Assembly: GCA_946222435.1 (NCBI GenBank) | Contig: CAMIOJ010000167.1 | Location: forward strand, 1 to 5,387 | DNA length: 5,387 nucleotides | Source of the DNA: an uncultured Micrococcus sp. | GTDB lineage: Bacteria > Actinomycetota > Actinomycetes > Actinomycetales > Micrococcaceae | Direction of reading: 5' to 3' | Shown: positions 1-5,340 of the stretch, one piece after another | Position numbering within the stretch: the stretch's first letter is position 1 | Layout of the letters: each line of letters opens with the position of its first letter | The notes under the pieces: model-generated | Database searches by the model: none | What the model saw: only the letters and a program-made list of their open reading frames with translations | Told to the model about the DNA's origin: nothing | Program-made: the position numbers and the translations under genes

Positions 1-1225
1 TGCCCTCCTCCACGGCCGCCTTGGCGTTGCGCACGGCGTCCTCGATGCGGTGCTTACGCTCCTTGAGCTCGACCTCGGTGGCCGCACCGGCCTTGATGAC
101 GGCCACGCCGCCGGCCAGCTTGGCGAGACGCTCCTGCAGCTTCTCGCGGTCGTAGTCCGAGTCGGTGTTCTCGATCTCGGAGCGGATCTGGGACACGCGG
201 CCGGCGATCTGGTCCGCGTCGCCGGCGCCCTCGACGATGGTGGTCTCGTCCTTGGTGATGACGACCTTGCGGGCCTGGCCCAGCATGTCCAGGGTCGCGG
301 TCTCGAGGGACAGGCCGACCTCGGAGGAGATGACCTGGCCGCCGGTGAGGATCGCGATGTCCGCCAGCATGGCCTTGCGGCGGTCGCCGAAGCCCGGGGC
401 CTTCACGGCCACGGACTTGAAGGTGCCGCGGATCTTGTTGACCACGAGGGTGGCCAGGGCCTCGCCCTCGACGTCCTCGGCGATGATCAGCAGCGGCTTG
501 CCGGACTGCATGACCTTCTCCAGGACCGCCACCATGTCCTTCACGGTGGAGATCTTGGAGTTCACGATCAGCACGTACGGGTCCTCGAGGACGGTCTCCT
601 GGCGGTCGGCGTCGGTGACGAAGTAGCCGGAGATGTAGCCCTTGTCGAAGCGCATGCCCTCGGTGAGCTCGAGGTCGAGGCCGAAGGTGTTCGACTCCTC
701 GACGGTGATGACGCCCTCCTTGCCGACCTTGTCCAGGGCCTCGGCGATCAGGGAGCCGATCTGCGGGTCGGCGGCCGAGATGGACGCGGTGGCGGCGATC
801 TGGTCCTTGGTCTCGATCTCGCGGGCGGCGCCCAGGAGCTCGGCGGTGACGGCCTCGACGGCCTTCTCGATGCCGCGCTTCAGGGCCATCGGGTCCGCGC
901 CGGCGGCCACGTTGCGCAGGCCCTCACGGACCAGGGCCTGGGCCAGCACGGTGGCGGTGGTGGTGCCGTCGCCGGCGACGTCGTCGGTCTTCTTGGCGAC
1001 CTCCTTGACGAGCTCCGCGCCGATCTTCTCGTACGGGTCCTCGAGCTCGATCTCCTTGGCGATGGAGACGCCGTCGTTGGTGATGGTGGGAGCGCCCCAC
1101 TTCTTCTCCAGCACGACGTTGCGGCCACGGGGGCCCAGGGTCACCTTCACGGCGTCGGCCAGGGTGTTCAGGCCCTTCTCCAGGCCGCGGCGTGCCTCTT
1201 CGTCGAATGCGATGGTCTTTGCCAT
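1..1225 (-). CDS. groEL: Chaperonin GroEL (Hsp60), C-terminus cut by window edge
   Basis: ATP-driven cytoplasmic chaperonin that forms 14-mer double rings and folds proteins with the GroES lid. The visible 408 residues (family length about 540) begin MAKTIAFDEEARRGLEKGLN and include the nucleotide-binding signatures TLGPRGRNV (about 29-37), NDGVSIAKEI with Asp51, and AGDGTTTATVLAQ with Asp86 (equivalents of E. coli Asp52 and Asp87). The entire apical domain follows, then the return to the second intermediate domain with GAATEVELKERKHRIEDA; its Asp396 matches the ATP-hydrolysis Asp398 of E. coli. The ATG at 1225 is chosen because it gives the canonical N-terminus and is preceded by an AAAGGA ribosome binding site. 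There is no groES directly upstream; a LytR_C gene lies there instead. This fits the monocistronic second groEL (groEL2/Hsp65 type) of Actinobacteria, but the diagnostic C-terminal tail is outside the window. Regulation is by two CIRCE elements upstream. Identification is certain; paralogue class is inference. Confidence 0.98.
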   Translation of the reverse strand, partial: MAKTIAFDEEARRGLEKGLNTLADAVKVTLGPRGRNVVLEKKWGAPTITNDGVSIAKEIELEDPYEKIGAELVKEVAKKTDDVAGDGTTTATVLAQALVREGLRNVAAGADPMALKRGIEKAVEAVTAELLGAAREIETKDQIAATASISAADPQIGSLIAEALDKVGKEGVITVEESNTFGLDLELTEGMRFDKGYISGYFVTDADRQETVLEDPYVLIVNSKISTVKDMVAVLEKVMQSGKPLLIIAEDVEGEALATLVVNKIRGTFKSVAVKAPGFGDRRKAMLADIAILTGGQVISSEVGLSLETATLDMLGQARKVVITKDETTIVEGAGDADQIAGRVSQIRSEIENTDSDYDREKLQERLAKLAGGVAVIKAGAATEVELKERKHRIEDAVRNAKAAVEEG

Positions 1226-1384
1226 GTGTGCATGTCCTTTCTGGACGGCTGCGTTCTCAGCGGTCGGGTGACCTGTGCAGTGCCCGCGACGGACGGCGCG
1301 TACACGCCTCACCGCTGTCAGGTCCTCCTCCACACGTGCTCCGTCCCGCCGCAGGGCGGCTGGCAGTCGACACGCGGGAGTGCT
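1226..1384 (-). other. groEL 5' untranslated leader
   Basis: If transcription starts about 7 bases after the predicted -10 box, groEL mRNA carries a leader of roughly 155-160 bases. Apart from the second CIRCE at its 5' end and the AAAGGA near its 3' end I see no coding sequence, riboswitch motif or convincing long stem in it. The length is inferred from promoter position only. Confidence 0.45.
1235..1240 (-). promoter_or_regulatory. groEL ribosome binding site
   Basis: On the minus strand AAAGGA lies 9 bases before the groEL ATG, inside the string CAGAAAGGACATG. It fixes the start at 1225. An ATG 8 bases upstream (1233) is in another frame and is too close to the AAAGGA to be used. Confidence 0.7.
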
Positions 1385-1386
1385 AA
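1360..1386 (-). promoter_or_regulatory. Second, degenerate CIRCE operator (HrcA site)
   Basis: On the minus strand the left arm TTAGCACTC is a perfect CIRCE half-site. After exactly 9 bases comes GACTGCCAG, which matches 6 of 9 positions of the consensus right arm GAGTGCTAA. The element begins 8 bases beyond the first CIRCE and covers the likely transcription start, so HrcA bound here would block initiation or clearance. Tandem CIRCE sites ahead of groE genes are known in mycobacteria. The perfect arm is seen directly; function of the weak arm is inference. Confidence 0.6.
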
Positions 1387-1390
1387 AGCC

Positions 1391-1420
1391 ATTATGAGCA
1401 CTCTCGAACGGAGAGTGCAA
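1391..1420 (-). promoter_or_regulatory. groEL promoter (-35 TTGCAC, -10 CATAAT)
   Basis: On the minus strand TTGCAC (1415-1420) and CATAAT (1391-1396) are separated by 18 bases, a good match to a housekeeping sigma-70-type promoter. The -35 box lies within the left arm of the first CIRCE and the -10 box overlaps the end of its right arm, so HrcA binding would directly exclude RNA polymerase. The start of transcription should be near 1383-1385. Confidence 0.75.
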
Positions 1421-1421
1421 A
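1395..1421 (-). promoter_or_regulatory. CIRCE operator of groEL (HrcA site)
   Basis: Minus strand TTTGCACTC-N9-GAGTGCTCA against the consensus TTAGCACTC-N9-GAGTGCTAA: one mismatch in each arm and the exact 9-base spacer. CIRCE is bound by the repressor HrcA, whose activity depends on GroEL itself, giving heat-shock feedback control of groE genes. Its position over the -35/-10 interval supports direct repression. The hrcA gene is not in the window. Confidence 0.93.
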
Positions 1422-1440
1422 AGGTCCGCTGATGGCGCAA

Positions 1441-1485
1441 CAGCGCCCCGCCGCCTCGTTCCAGGGACGAGGGGACGGGGCGCTG
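1441..1485 (-). terminator. Hairpin terminator after the LytR_C gene
   Basis: A long inverted repeat: 10 bp outer stem (CAGCGCCCCG with CGGGGCGCTG), a 3-base interval holding two mismatches and one pair, a 6 bp inner stem (CCTCGT with ACGAGG), and a 7-base loop at 1460-1466. It lies about 90 bases after the LytR_C stop and 20 bases before the groEL -35 box. It would therefore insulate the heat-shock promoter from readthrough. There is no proper U tract on either strand (the minus strand continues TTGCGCC), as is common for hairpins in very GC-rich Actinobacteria. Confidence 0.72.
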
Positions 1486-1511
1486 CCGGTGGGCCGCGAT
1501 GCAGGGCCAGC

Positions 1512-1546
1512 GGCCGCGACGACGGTCCCGGCGGACCTCCGCGGCC
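1512..1546 (-). terminator. Possible second stem-loop after the LytR_C gene
   Basis: GGCCGCG (1512-1518) pairs with CGCGGCC (1540-1546), and inside it GGTCC (1524-1528) pairs with GGACC (1533-1537) around a CGGC tetraloop; a small asymmetric internal loop separates the stems. It begins 29 bases after the LytR_C stop and precedes the stronger hairpin. It could be an additional terminator or an mRNA 3'-end stabiliser. In sequence this GC-rich such stems can occur by chance, hence the low confidence. Confidence 0.35.
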
Positions 1547-1574
1547 GGGTGGCCCGATCAGGCCGTGCCGGTGG

Positions 1575-2660
1575 TCACTTGAACATGACGGCCGCGACGC
1601 CGTTCAGCTGCAGGTTCGGGGTCTGGTACGCCGGGACGCCCAGCTCCTGGGCGACCGCCTCGGCGGTGCCCTTGAACGTCGACTGGTTGTAGAGCACGGC
1701 CGAGCTGCTCACGCCGTAGCCGTTCCAGTTCTGGGCGTCCACGTCCTGGAAGCCGGCACGCCTCAGTCGGTCGGCATGGCCGGCGGCGAGCTTGTTGGTG
1801 CGCGTGGCGTTGTAGACGACCACGCGGTTCTTCTTCACCGCGGCCTCGGCCTTGGCCGACTTGGACGCCTCCGCCTTCTTCGAGGCCTCGGCCTTGCGGG
1901 ACGCCTCCGCCTTCTTCGAGGCCTCGGCCTTGCGGGACGCCTCCGCCTCCCTGGAGACCTCAGCGCTGCGCGAGGCCTCGGCCTTGCGGGACGCCTCGGC
2001 ACTGCGGGACGCCTCCGCCTTGCGGGATTCCTCGGCGGCCTCGGACGCCTGCGCCCGCTTCGAGGCCTCCGCCCGACGGGCCTCCTCCGCCTTCTTCGAC
2101 TCCTCGGCGGCACGGGAGGCTGCCGCACGGGACTCCTCGGCGTCACGGGCCTCGGTGGCCTTCCTGGACTCCTCGGCGGCGCGGGACTCCGCGGCCTCCT
2201 TGGACTGCTGGGCCGCGGCGGCGGCCGCGGCAGCCTTCTCCGACTCGGCCGCCTTCTTCGACTCCGCGGCGGCGCGGGACTCCTTCGCGGCCCTCTCGGA
2301 CTCCTCGGTCGCACGGGACTCCTCTGCGCCCTTCGTCGACTCGTCCGAGTCCTCCGACTCCGCGGCGGACTCCTCCGAACCGGACGCGGAGCCGTCGCCC
2401 TCGCTCGGGGAGACCGACTCCCCGGGCTCGGTGGCGGTGGCTGTCGCGGAGTTCTCCGCCGCGGTGTTCTCGCCGCCGCGCTGCATGAACGGCAGGACGA
2501 CGCCCACGAACAGGCCGATGAGCAGGGCGGCCGCGACGATCAGCAGCCACGGGCGGGCCCCGGCGCCGGCGGCAGCGGCACCCTCGAAGTGGTCGCGGTG
2601 CGCACCGCGCTGGTCCGTGTACTCCGGGACGTCGTCGAAGCGATCAGGCGTGTAGGCCAT
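1575..2660 (-). CDS. Membrane-anchored LytR_C domain protein with long helical repeat spacer (VirR-like)
   Basis: A 361-residue envelope protein. Residues 1-36 are a hydrophilic, probably cytoplasmic tail. About 37-58 (PWLLIVAAALLIGLFVGVVL) form one membrane segment with no signal peptidase or lipobox site, suggesting a type II anchor with the C-terminus outside. Residues 62-110 are acidic and Ser-rich. Residues 111-276 are almost only Ala, Glu, Lys, Arg and Ser, ending in hexapeptide repeats of AEAS[RK][KSE]. Residues 279-361 form a LytR_C-type domain starting VVVYNATRTNKLAAGHADRLRRAGF. LytR_C domains occur at the end of LytR-CpsA-Psr wall-polymer ligases or alone, as in mycobacterial VirR (Rv0431), which affects envelope integrity and vesicle release. 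No LCP catalytic domain is present. The start ATG lies 6 bases after the DUF3263 stop; AGGAG sits 12 bases upstream inside that gene's end, implying co-transcription. Domain call is strong; cellular role is inference. Confidence 0.85.
   Translation of the reverse strand: MAYTPDRFDDVPEYTDQRGAHRDHFEGAAAAGAGARPWLLIVAAALLIGLFVGVVLPFMQRGGENTAAENSATATATEPGESVSPSEGDGSASGSEESAAESEDSDESTKGAEESRATEESERAAKESRAAAESKKAAESEKAAAAAAAAQQSKEAAESRAAEESRKATEARDAEESRAAASRAAEESKKAEEARRAEASKRAQASEAAEESRKAEASRSAEASRKAEASRSAEVSREAEASRKAEASKKAEASRKAEASKKAEASKSAKAEAAVKKNRVVVYNATRTNKLAAGHADRLRRAGFQDVDAQNWNGYGVSSSAVLYNQSTFKGTAEAVAQELGVPAYQTPNLQLNGVAAVMFK
1864..2043 (-). repeat. 18/36-bp in-frame tandem repeats in the LytR_C gene spacer
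   Basis: About five consecutive 36-base units, each two 18-base hexapeptide codon blocks. Units at 1864-1899 and 1900-1935 are identical, and the period-36 identity runs on for 13 bases into the third unit (to 1948). The next three units (1936-1971, 1972-2007, 2008-2043) are progressively diverged. Because the period is a multiple of three, gain or loss of units changes spacer length without breaking the frame. Less regular Ala/Ser/Glu-rich coding continues to about 2330. Confidence 0.88.
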
Positions 2661-2666
2661 CGTGAA

Positions 2667-2960
2667 TCAGGTCTCCTGGGCGACAGTGGGGGAAGTGGGG
2701 GCGGCCGGACGGGGCGGCCGGACGGCGCGTCGACGGGTGCCTCGCGTGCGGCGCAGCCGCTGCACGAGCAACGGCCGGCAGGCCAGCGCGGCCTCCCGGT
2801 CCAGCAGTCCGTTCAACATCTGATAGTAGGCGGTCGGGGTCAGTCCCAGTCGGTCGCGGATCGCCTGGTCCTTGGCCCCCGGATATCGCCAGCGCAGGTC
2901 CTCGAGCTCGAGCACACTCCGCTCCAGCGGGCTGAGCTCGTCTCGGGGGGTTCGCGGCAT
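2667..2960 (-). CDS. DUF3263 family small helix-turn-helix-like protein
   Basis: A 97-residue basic protein beginning MPRTPRDELSPLERSVLELE. The core through about residue 60, with WRYPGAKDQAIRDRLGLTPT followed by AYYQMLNGLLDREAAL, is typical of DUF3263, an actinobacterial family of small proteins. The AIRDRLGLTPTAYYQMLNGLL stretch looks like a helix-turn-helix, so DNA binding is plausible, but the function is not established. The C-terminal 35 residues are Arg/Pro-rich and low complexity. The next gene starts 6 bases after the stop and its ribosome binding site lies within this gene, so the two form an operon; the same pair is adjacent in Mycobacterium tuberculosis (Rv0430-Rv0431). Starts are ambiguous: ATG at 2960 (chosen because a TACCAT box ends 7 bases upstream, suggesting a leaderless message), ATG at 2969 and GTG at 2993 are in frame, and none has a good Shine-Dalgarno sequence. 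Confidence 0.85.
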   Translation of the reverse strand: MPRTPRDELSPLERSVLELEDLRWRYPGAKDQAIRDRLGLTPTAYYQMLNGLLDREAALACRPLLVQRLRRTRGTRRRAVRPPRPAAPTSPTVAQET

Positions 2961-2967
2961 GCCGCCC

Positions 2968-2973
2968 ATGGTA
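2968..2973 (-). promoter_or_regulatory. Candidate -10 box for the DUF3263-LytR_C operon
   Basis: Minus strand TACCAT fits the actinobacterial TANNNT -10 pattern and is followed by 7 bases (GGGCGGC) and then the ATG at 2960. Transcription would start at or next to the A of the start codon. No clear -35 hexamer is visible 16-19 bases upstream (GCGGTG at 17). Inferred from spacing only. Confidence 0.4.
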
Positions 2974-3063
2974 CGGTCTCGGACCCCCGGCACCGCGGAC
3001 GACGTGCCGTCGCGCCGCCCACACTCCGCACCCGGCGCCCACGTGCCGTGCCCGGTCGACCGT

Positions 3064-3069
3064 TAGCCT
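3064..3069 (+). promoter_or_regulatory. Candidate -10 box for ung
   Basis: Plus strand TAGCCT fits TANNNT and is followed by 6 bases (GGCGGC) and then the ung ATG at 3076. That places the transcription start at the start codon itself, a leaderless arrangement common in Actinobacteria. No Shine-Dalgarno sequence precedes this ATG, which fits. The -35 region is weak. Confidence 0.45.
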
Positions 3070-3075
3070 GGCGGC

Positions 3076-3753
3076 ATGGACCTCATCGCACCGCTCGACC
3101 CCGGCTGGACCCGGGTCTTCTCCGACCACGACGCCTCATTCGCCGCCGTCGCCGAGCAGCTGCGGTCCCGCCGGGCCGCCGGCGAGCAGATCCTGCCGGC
3201 TCCGGAACACGTGCTGCGTGCCTTCCGCCAGCCGTTCGAGGACGTCCGGGTCCTCGTCCTCGGCCAGGACCCCTACCCCACGCCGGGGCACCCGATCGGC
3301 ATGAGCTTCGCCGTGGCCCCGGACGTGCGGCCCCTCCCCCGCTCCCTCGTGAACATCTACCGGGAGCTCGCCGATGACCTCGGCCTCACCCCGCCGGAAC
3401 ACGGTGACCTGACGGCGTGGACGGAGCGCGGCGTGCTGATGCTGAACCGGTGCCTCACCGTGGCGGCCGGATCCCCCGGCTCGCACCGCGGCATCGGGTG
3501 GGAGCAGATCACGGAGACCGCCGTGCGGGCCCTCGCCGAACGCGACGCCCCGCTCGTGGCCCTGCTCTGGGGTGCCGACGCCCGCCGCCTGGCCGGGCCG
3601 CTGCGGGCGCATGGTGTGGGGGTGGTCGAGTCCCCACACCCCTCGCCGCTGAGCGCCCACCGCGGGTTCTTCGGCTCGAAGCCGTTCAGCCGCGCCAATG
3701 CGTGGCTCACCGAGCACGGGGCGGACCCGGTGGACTGGAGCCTGCCCGCCTGA
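3076..3753 (+). CDS. ung: Uracil-DNA glycosylase, family 1 (Ung)
   Basis: Removes uracil from DNA by cleaving the N-glycosidic bond, starting base-excision repair of deaminated cytosine or misincorporated dUMP. The 225-residue length is normal for the family. The water-activating motif is GQDPYP (63-68, catalytic Asp65), continuing TPGHPIGMSFAV with Phe78 to stack on uracil. LMLNRCLTV (121-129) supplies Asn124 for uracil recognition, and the DNA-intercalation/catalytic motif HPSPLSAHRGFFG (188-200) supplies His188. The last residue of GQDPYH is Pro here, a variant seen in actinobacterial Ung proteins and not a sign of inactivity. The ATG at 3076 gives a normal N-terminus (MDLIAPLDPGW). The gene is divergent from the DUF3263 operon and convergent with thrE. 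Such repair is especially relevant in a genome this rich in cytosine (inference). Confidence 0.97.
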   Translation: MDLIAPLDPGWTRVFSDHDASFAAVAEQLRSRRAAGEQILPAPEHVLRAFRQPFEDVRVLVLGQDPYPTPGHPIGMSFAVAPDVRPLPRSLVNIYRELADDLGLTPPEHGDLTAWTERGVLMLNRCLTVAAGSPGSHRGIGWEQITETAVRALAERDAPLVALLWGADARRLAGPLRAHGVGVVESPHPSPLSAHRGFFGSKPFSRANAWLTEHGADPVDWSLPA

Positions 3754-3760
3754 GGCGGGC
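3744..3760 (+). terminator. GC hairpin spanning the ung stop codon
   Basis: GCCCGCC and GGCGGGC form a perfect 7 bp stem, and the 3-base loop is the TGA stop codon of ung. The stem is very stable but no T run follows on either strand. It may end or stabilise ung mRNA; it could also act on transcripts from the convergent thrE. Confidence 0.45.
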
Positions 3761-3786
3761 GGCCGTCGTCGCGCCTCCTTCCCGAC

Positions 3787-3808
3787 GCCGGCACCTGCCG
3801 CCGCCGGC
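3787..3808. terminator. Weak inverted repeat between ung and thrE
   Basis: GCCGGC at 3787-3792 and again at 3803-3808 can pair across a 10-base loop. It lies in the 99-base gap between convergent ung and thrE, where a bidirectional terminator is expected, but the 6 bp stem is self-complementary GC sequence without a T tract. Low confidence. Confidence 0.25.
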
Positions 3809-3852
3809 ACACGCACCCGACCCTATGGTCCGGGCAGCCGCGGGGCGGAGCG

Positions 3853-5340
3853 TCAGCGCTGGTGGCCGGACCCTGCGCCGACGCGGGAGCCGGCAAAGAT
3901 GCGGTCGGTGAGGGGCCTGGCGAGGGTGTCGCCGAAGACCACTCCGCCGGCGATCGCGACGACCACGACGGTGGCGTTGAAGATGCCGGCCACACCGAGC
4001 AGGGTGGAGCCGGACTCCACCGTGAACTCGTAGAGGGCGCGGAAGATCGCCAGACCCGGCAGCAGGAAGAGCATGCTGGGCAGCACCACCACGATCTGCG
4101 GGAAGCCCAGCCGCAGCGCCGCGGCCCGGCCGAAGAAGCCCACCACGGTGGCGGCGATCGCCGGGGTGAGGCGCGGCCCGGTGCCGATCAGGTCGAACAG
4201 GTGGTACGCCCCGAACGCGACCGCCGCCACGAGGCCGGAGGCGACCAGGGCCTTCCAGGTGGCCTGCTCCACGACCGAGTCGGACATGGCCGCGCAGGCC
4301 ACGAGGACCAGCAGCACGAGTGCGGGCAGGTCCGTGCCCGTCGGGGTCTCGGCGAGTTCGAGCGCCGGCAGTCCGACGATCTCCGAGCCGATCACGCCGA
4401 TCATGATGCCGCCCATCAGCCCCATGTACACCAGCAGGGCGGAGATCATGCGGCCGGCAGCTGTGACGGGGAAGCCGTTGATCGCGTCCTGGACGGAGGT
4501 GACGAAGCGGGAGGACGGCAGCAGGATCATGATGCCGCCGGCGATCACCAGGGACGGGTTGATGGAGACGTCCACGGCGTGCAGGGTCAGCGCGATCGCG
4601 GTGGCGAGGAAGCTGCCGATCATGGTGCTGAAGATCTCCGGCAGGCCCTTCTTCTCCACCTGGATCTTGATCCAGAACACGAGCCACGTGGAGGCCATGC
4701 CCACGAGGGCACCGCGCCAGGTTCCGCCGATGAACGGCACGAACAGGCCGCAGAAGACACCGGCCATGAGGACCTCGGACCAGGCCGGGTACGGCTTGGG
4801 CGTGCGCCGGATCTCCACGAGCCGGCGCTGGGCCTCGGCACGGGTGACCTCCCCGTCCGCGATGGCCTCGACCAGCCGGTGCAGGGCGCCCAGCCCGGCG
4901 AAGTTCGTGGACCAGGAGCGCACCACGCGCTGAAGGGTGTAGGGGACCTCGCCGCGCGAGGAGTCCGGCGCGTAGTTCAGGGAGATCGCCTGGTTCGTCA
5001 GGTCGACCTCGGTCTCGTGGATGCCGAAGGCCTGTGTGACCACGATGATCGAGGACTCCACGTCCATCGAGCTCGCACCGTAGCTGAACATGGTCTCACC
5101 GAGCTTCAGGGCGAAGTCGAGGGTGGTCCGGGCCTCCACGACGGCGTCCGCCCGGGCCTGGCGGGCGCTCAGCCGGGCTCGCATGCGGCGGCCGTACGCC
5201 GAGCTGCTCAGGCGCTCCACAAGGGCGATCGCCTGGGTCGGCATGTGCTCGCCGAAGACGGCGCGGTCCGGGTTCGGGTTCGGGTCCGCGGCCGGGGAGA
5301 CCTCGTGCTTCTGCCCGCGGCGGCGGGGACGGCGCAGCAT
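3853..5340 (-). CDS. thrE: Threonine/serine exporter ThrE family protein
   Basis: An inner-membrane exporter that, in the characterised Corynebacterium glutamicum ThrE, expels threonine and serine using the proton motive force. The 495 residues closely match the about 490 of that protein. Residues 1-70 are hydrophilic and Arg-rich. Residues about 71-185 form the conserved cytoplasmic half (TTLDFALKLGETMFSYGASS, VDLTNQAISLNYAP) that precedes the first membrane span in DUF1212/ThrE proteins. About ten membrane segments follow: roughly 188-208, 211-227, 236-255, 262-282, 298-320, 338-356, 366-385, 391-410, 415-434 and 446-472. The second half (about 340 onward) corresponds to the DUF3815-type module fused in single-chain exporters. 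The gene converges on ung. The ATG at 5340 is the first in the window, but the frame is open to the right edge, so the true start may lie further upstream; ATG at 5244 is a shorter alternative. Substrate is inferred from family. Confidence 0.9.
   Translation of the reverse strand: MLRRPRRRGQKHEVSPAADPNPNPDRAVFGEHMPTQAIALVERLSSSAYGRRMRARLSARQARADAVVEARTTLDFALKLGETMFSYGASSMDVESSIIVVTQAFGIHETEVDLTNQAISLNYAPDSSRGEVPYTLQRVVRSWSTNFAGLGALHRLVEAIADGEVTRAEAQRRLVEIRRTPKPYPAWSEVLMAGVFCGLFVPFIGGTWRGALVGMASTWLVFWIKIQVEKKGLPEIFSTMIGSFLATAIALTLHAVDVSINPSLVIAGGIMILLPSSRFVTSVQDAINGFPVTAAGRMISALLVYMGLMGGIMIGVIGSEIVGLPALELAETPTGTDLPALVLLVLVACAAMSDSVVEQATWKALVASGLVAAVAFGAYHLFDLIGTGPRLTPAIAATVVGFFGRAAALRLGFPQIVVVLPSMLFLLPGLAIFRALYEFTVESGSTLLGVAGIFNATVVVVAIAGGVVFGDTLARPLTDRIFAGSRVGAGSGHQR

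Noticed and set aside
50..1432. Long plus-strand open frame (460 codons) opposite groEL, with others at 165-626 and 642-1271.
   Set aside because: They are antisense to the unmistakable groEL frame. GC-rich DNA with biased third positions leaves long spurious frames, and the translations are low-complexity with no recognisable domain.
1864..2043. Regular 36-base repeats reminiscent of a CRISPR array.
   Set aside because: The units are directly adjacent with no unique spacers, stay in frame with a protein, and are not flanked by cas genes.
1852..2655. Plus-strand frame encoding regular repeats such as DASAFFEASALR, which could pass for a structural or antifreeze-like repeat protein.
   Set aside because: It is the exact reverse complement frame of the 36-bp repeats in the LytR_C gene. 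The minus-strand frame has the membrane anchor, the C-terminal domain and operon spacing.
3138..3155. Possible inactive Ung because the family GQDPYH motif reads GQDPYP.
   Set aside because: Asp65, Phe78, Asn124 and His188 are all present, and Pro at this position is a familiar actinobacterial variant. (The motif itself is encoded near 3262-3279.)
1776..3377. 533-codon plus-strand frame crossing the LytR_C gene, the DUF3263 gene, the intergenic region and part of ung.
   Set aside because: Gly/Leu/Arg-rich shadow of the repeats. It overlaps three supported genes and ignores the divergent promoter region.
3707..4687. 326-codon minus-strand frame overlapping the 3' half of thrE, and the plus-strand frame at 4073-4933.
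   Set aside because: Both are Arg/Pro/Ser/Thr-rich shadows of the thrE frame, which has clear membrane segments and family similarity.
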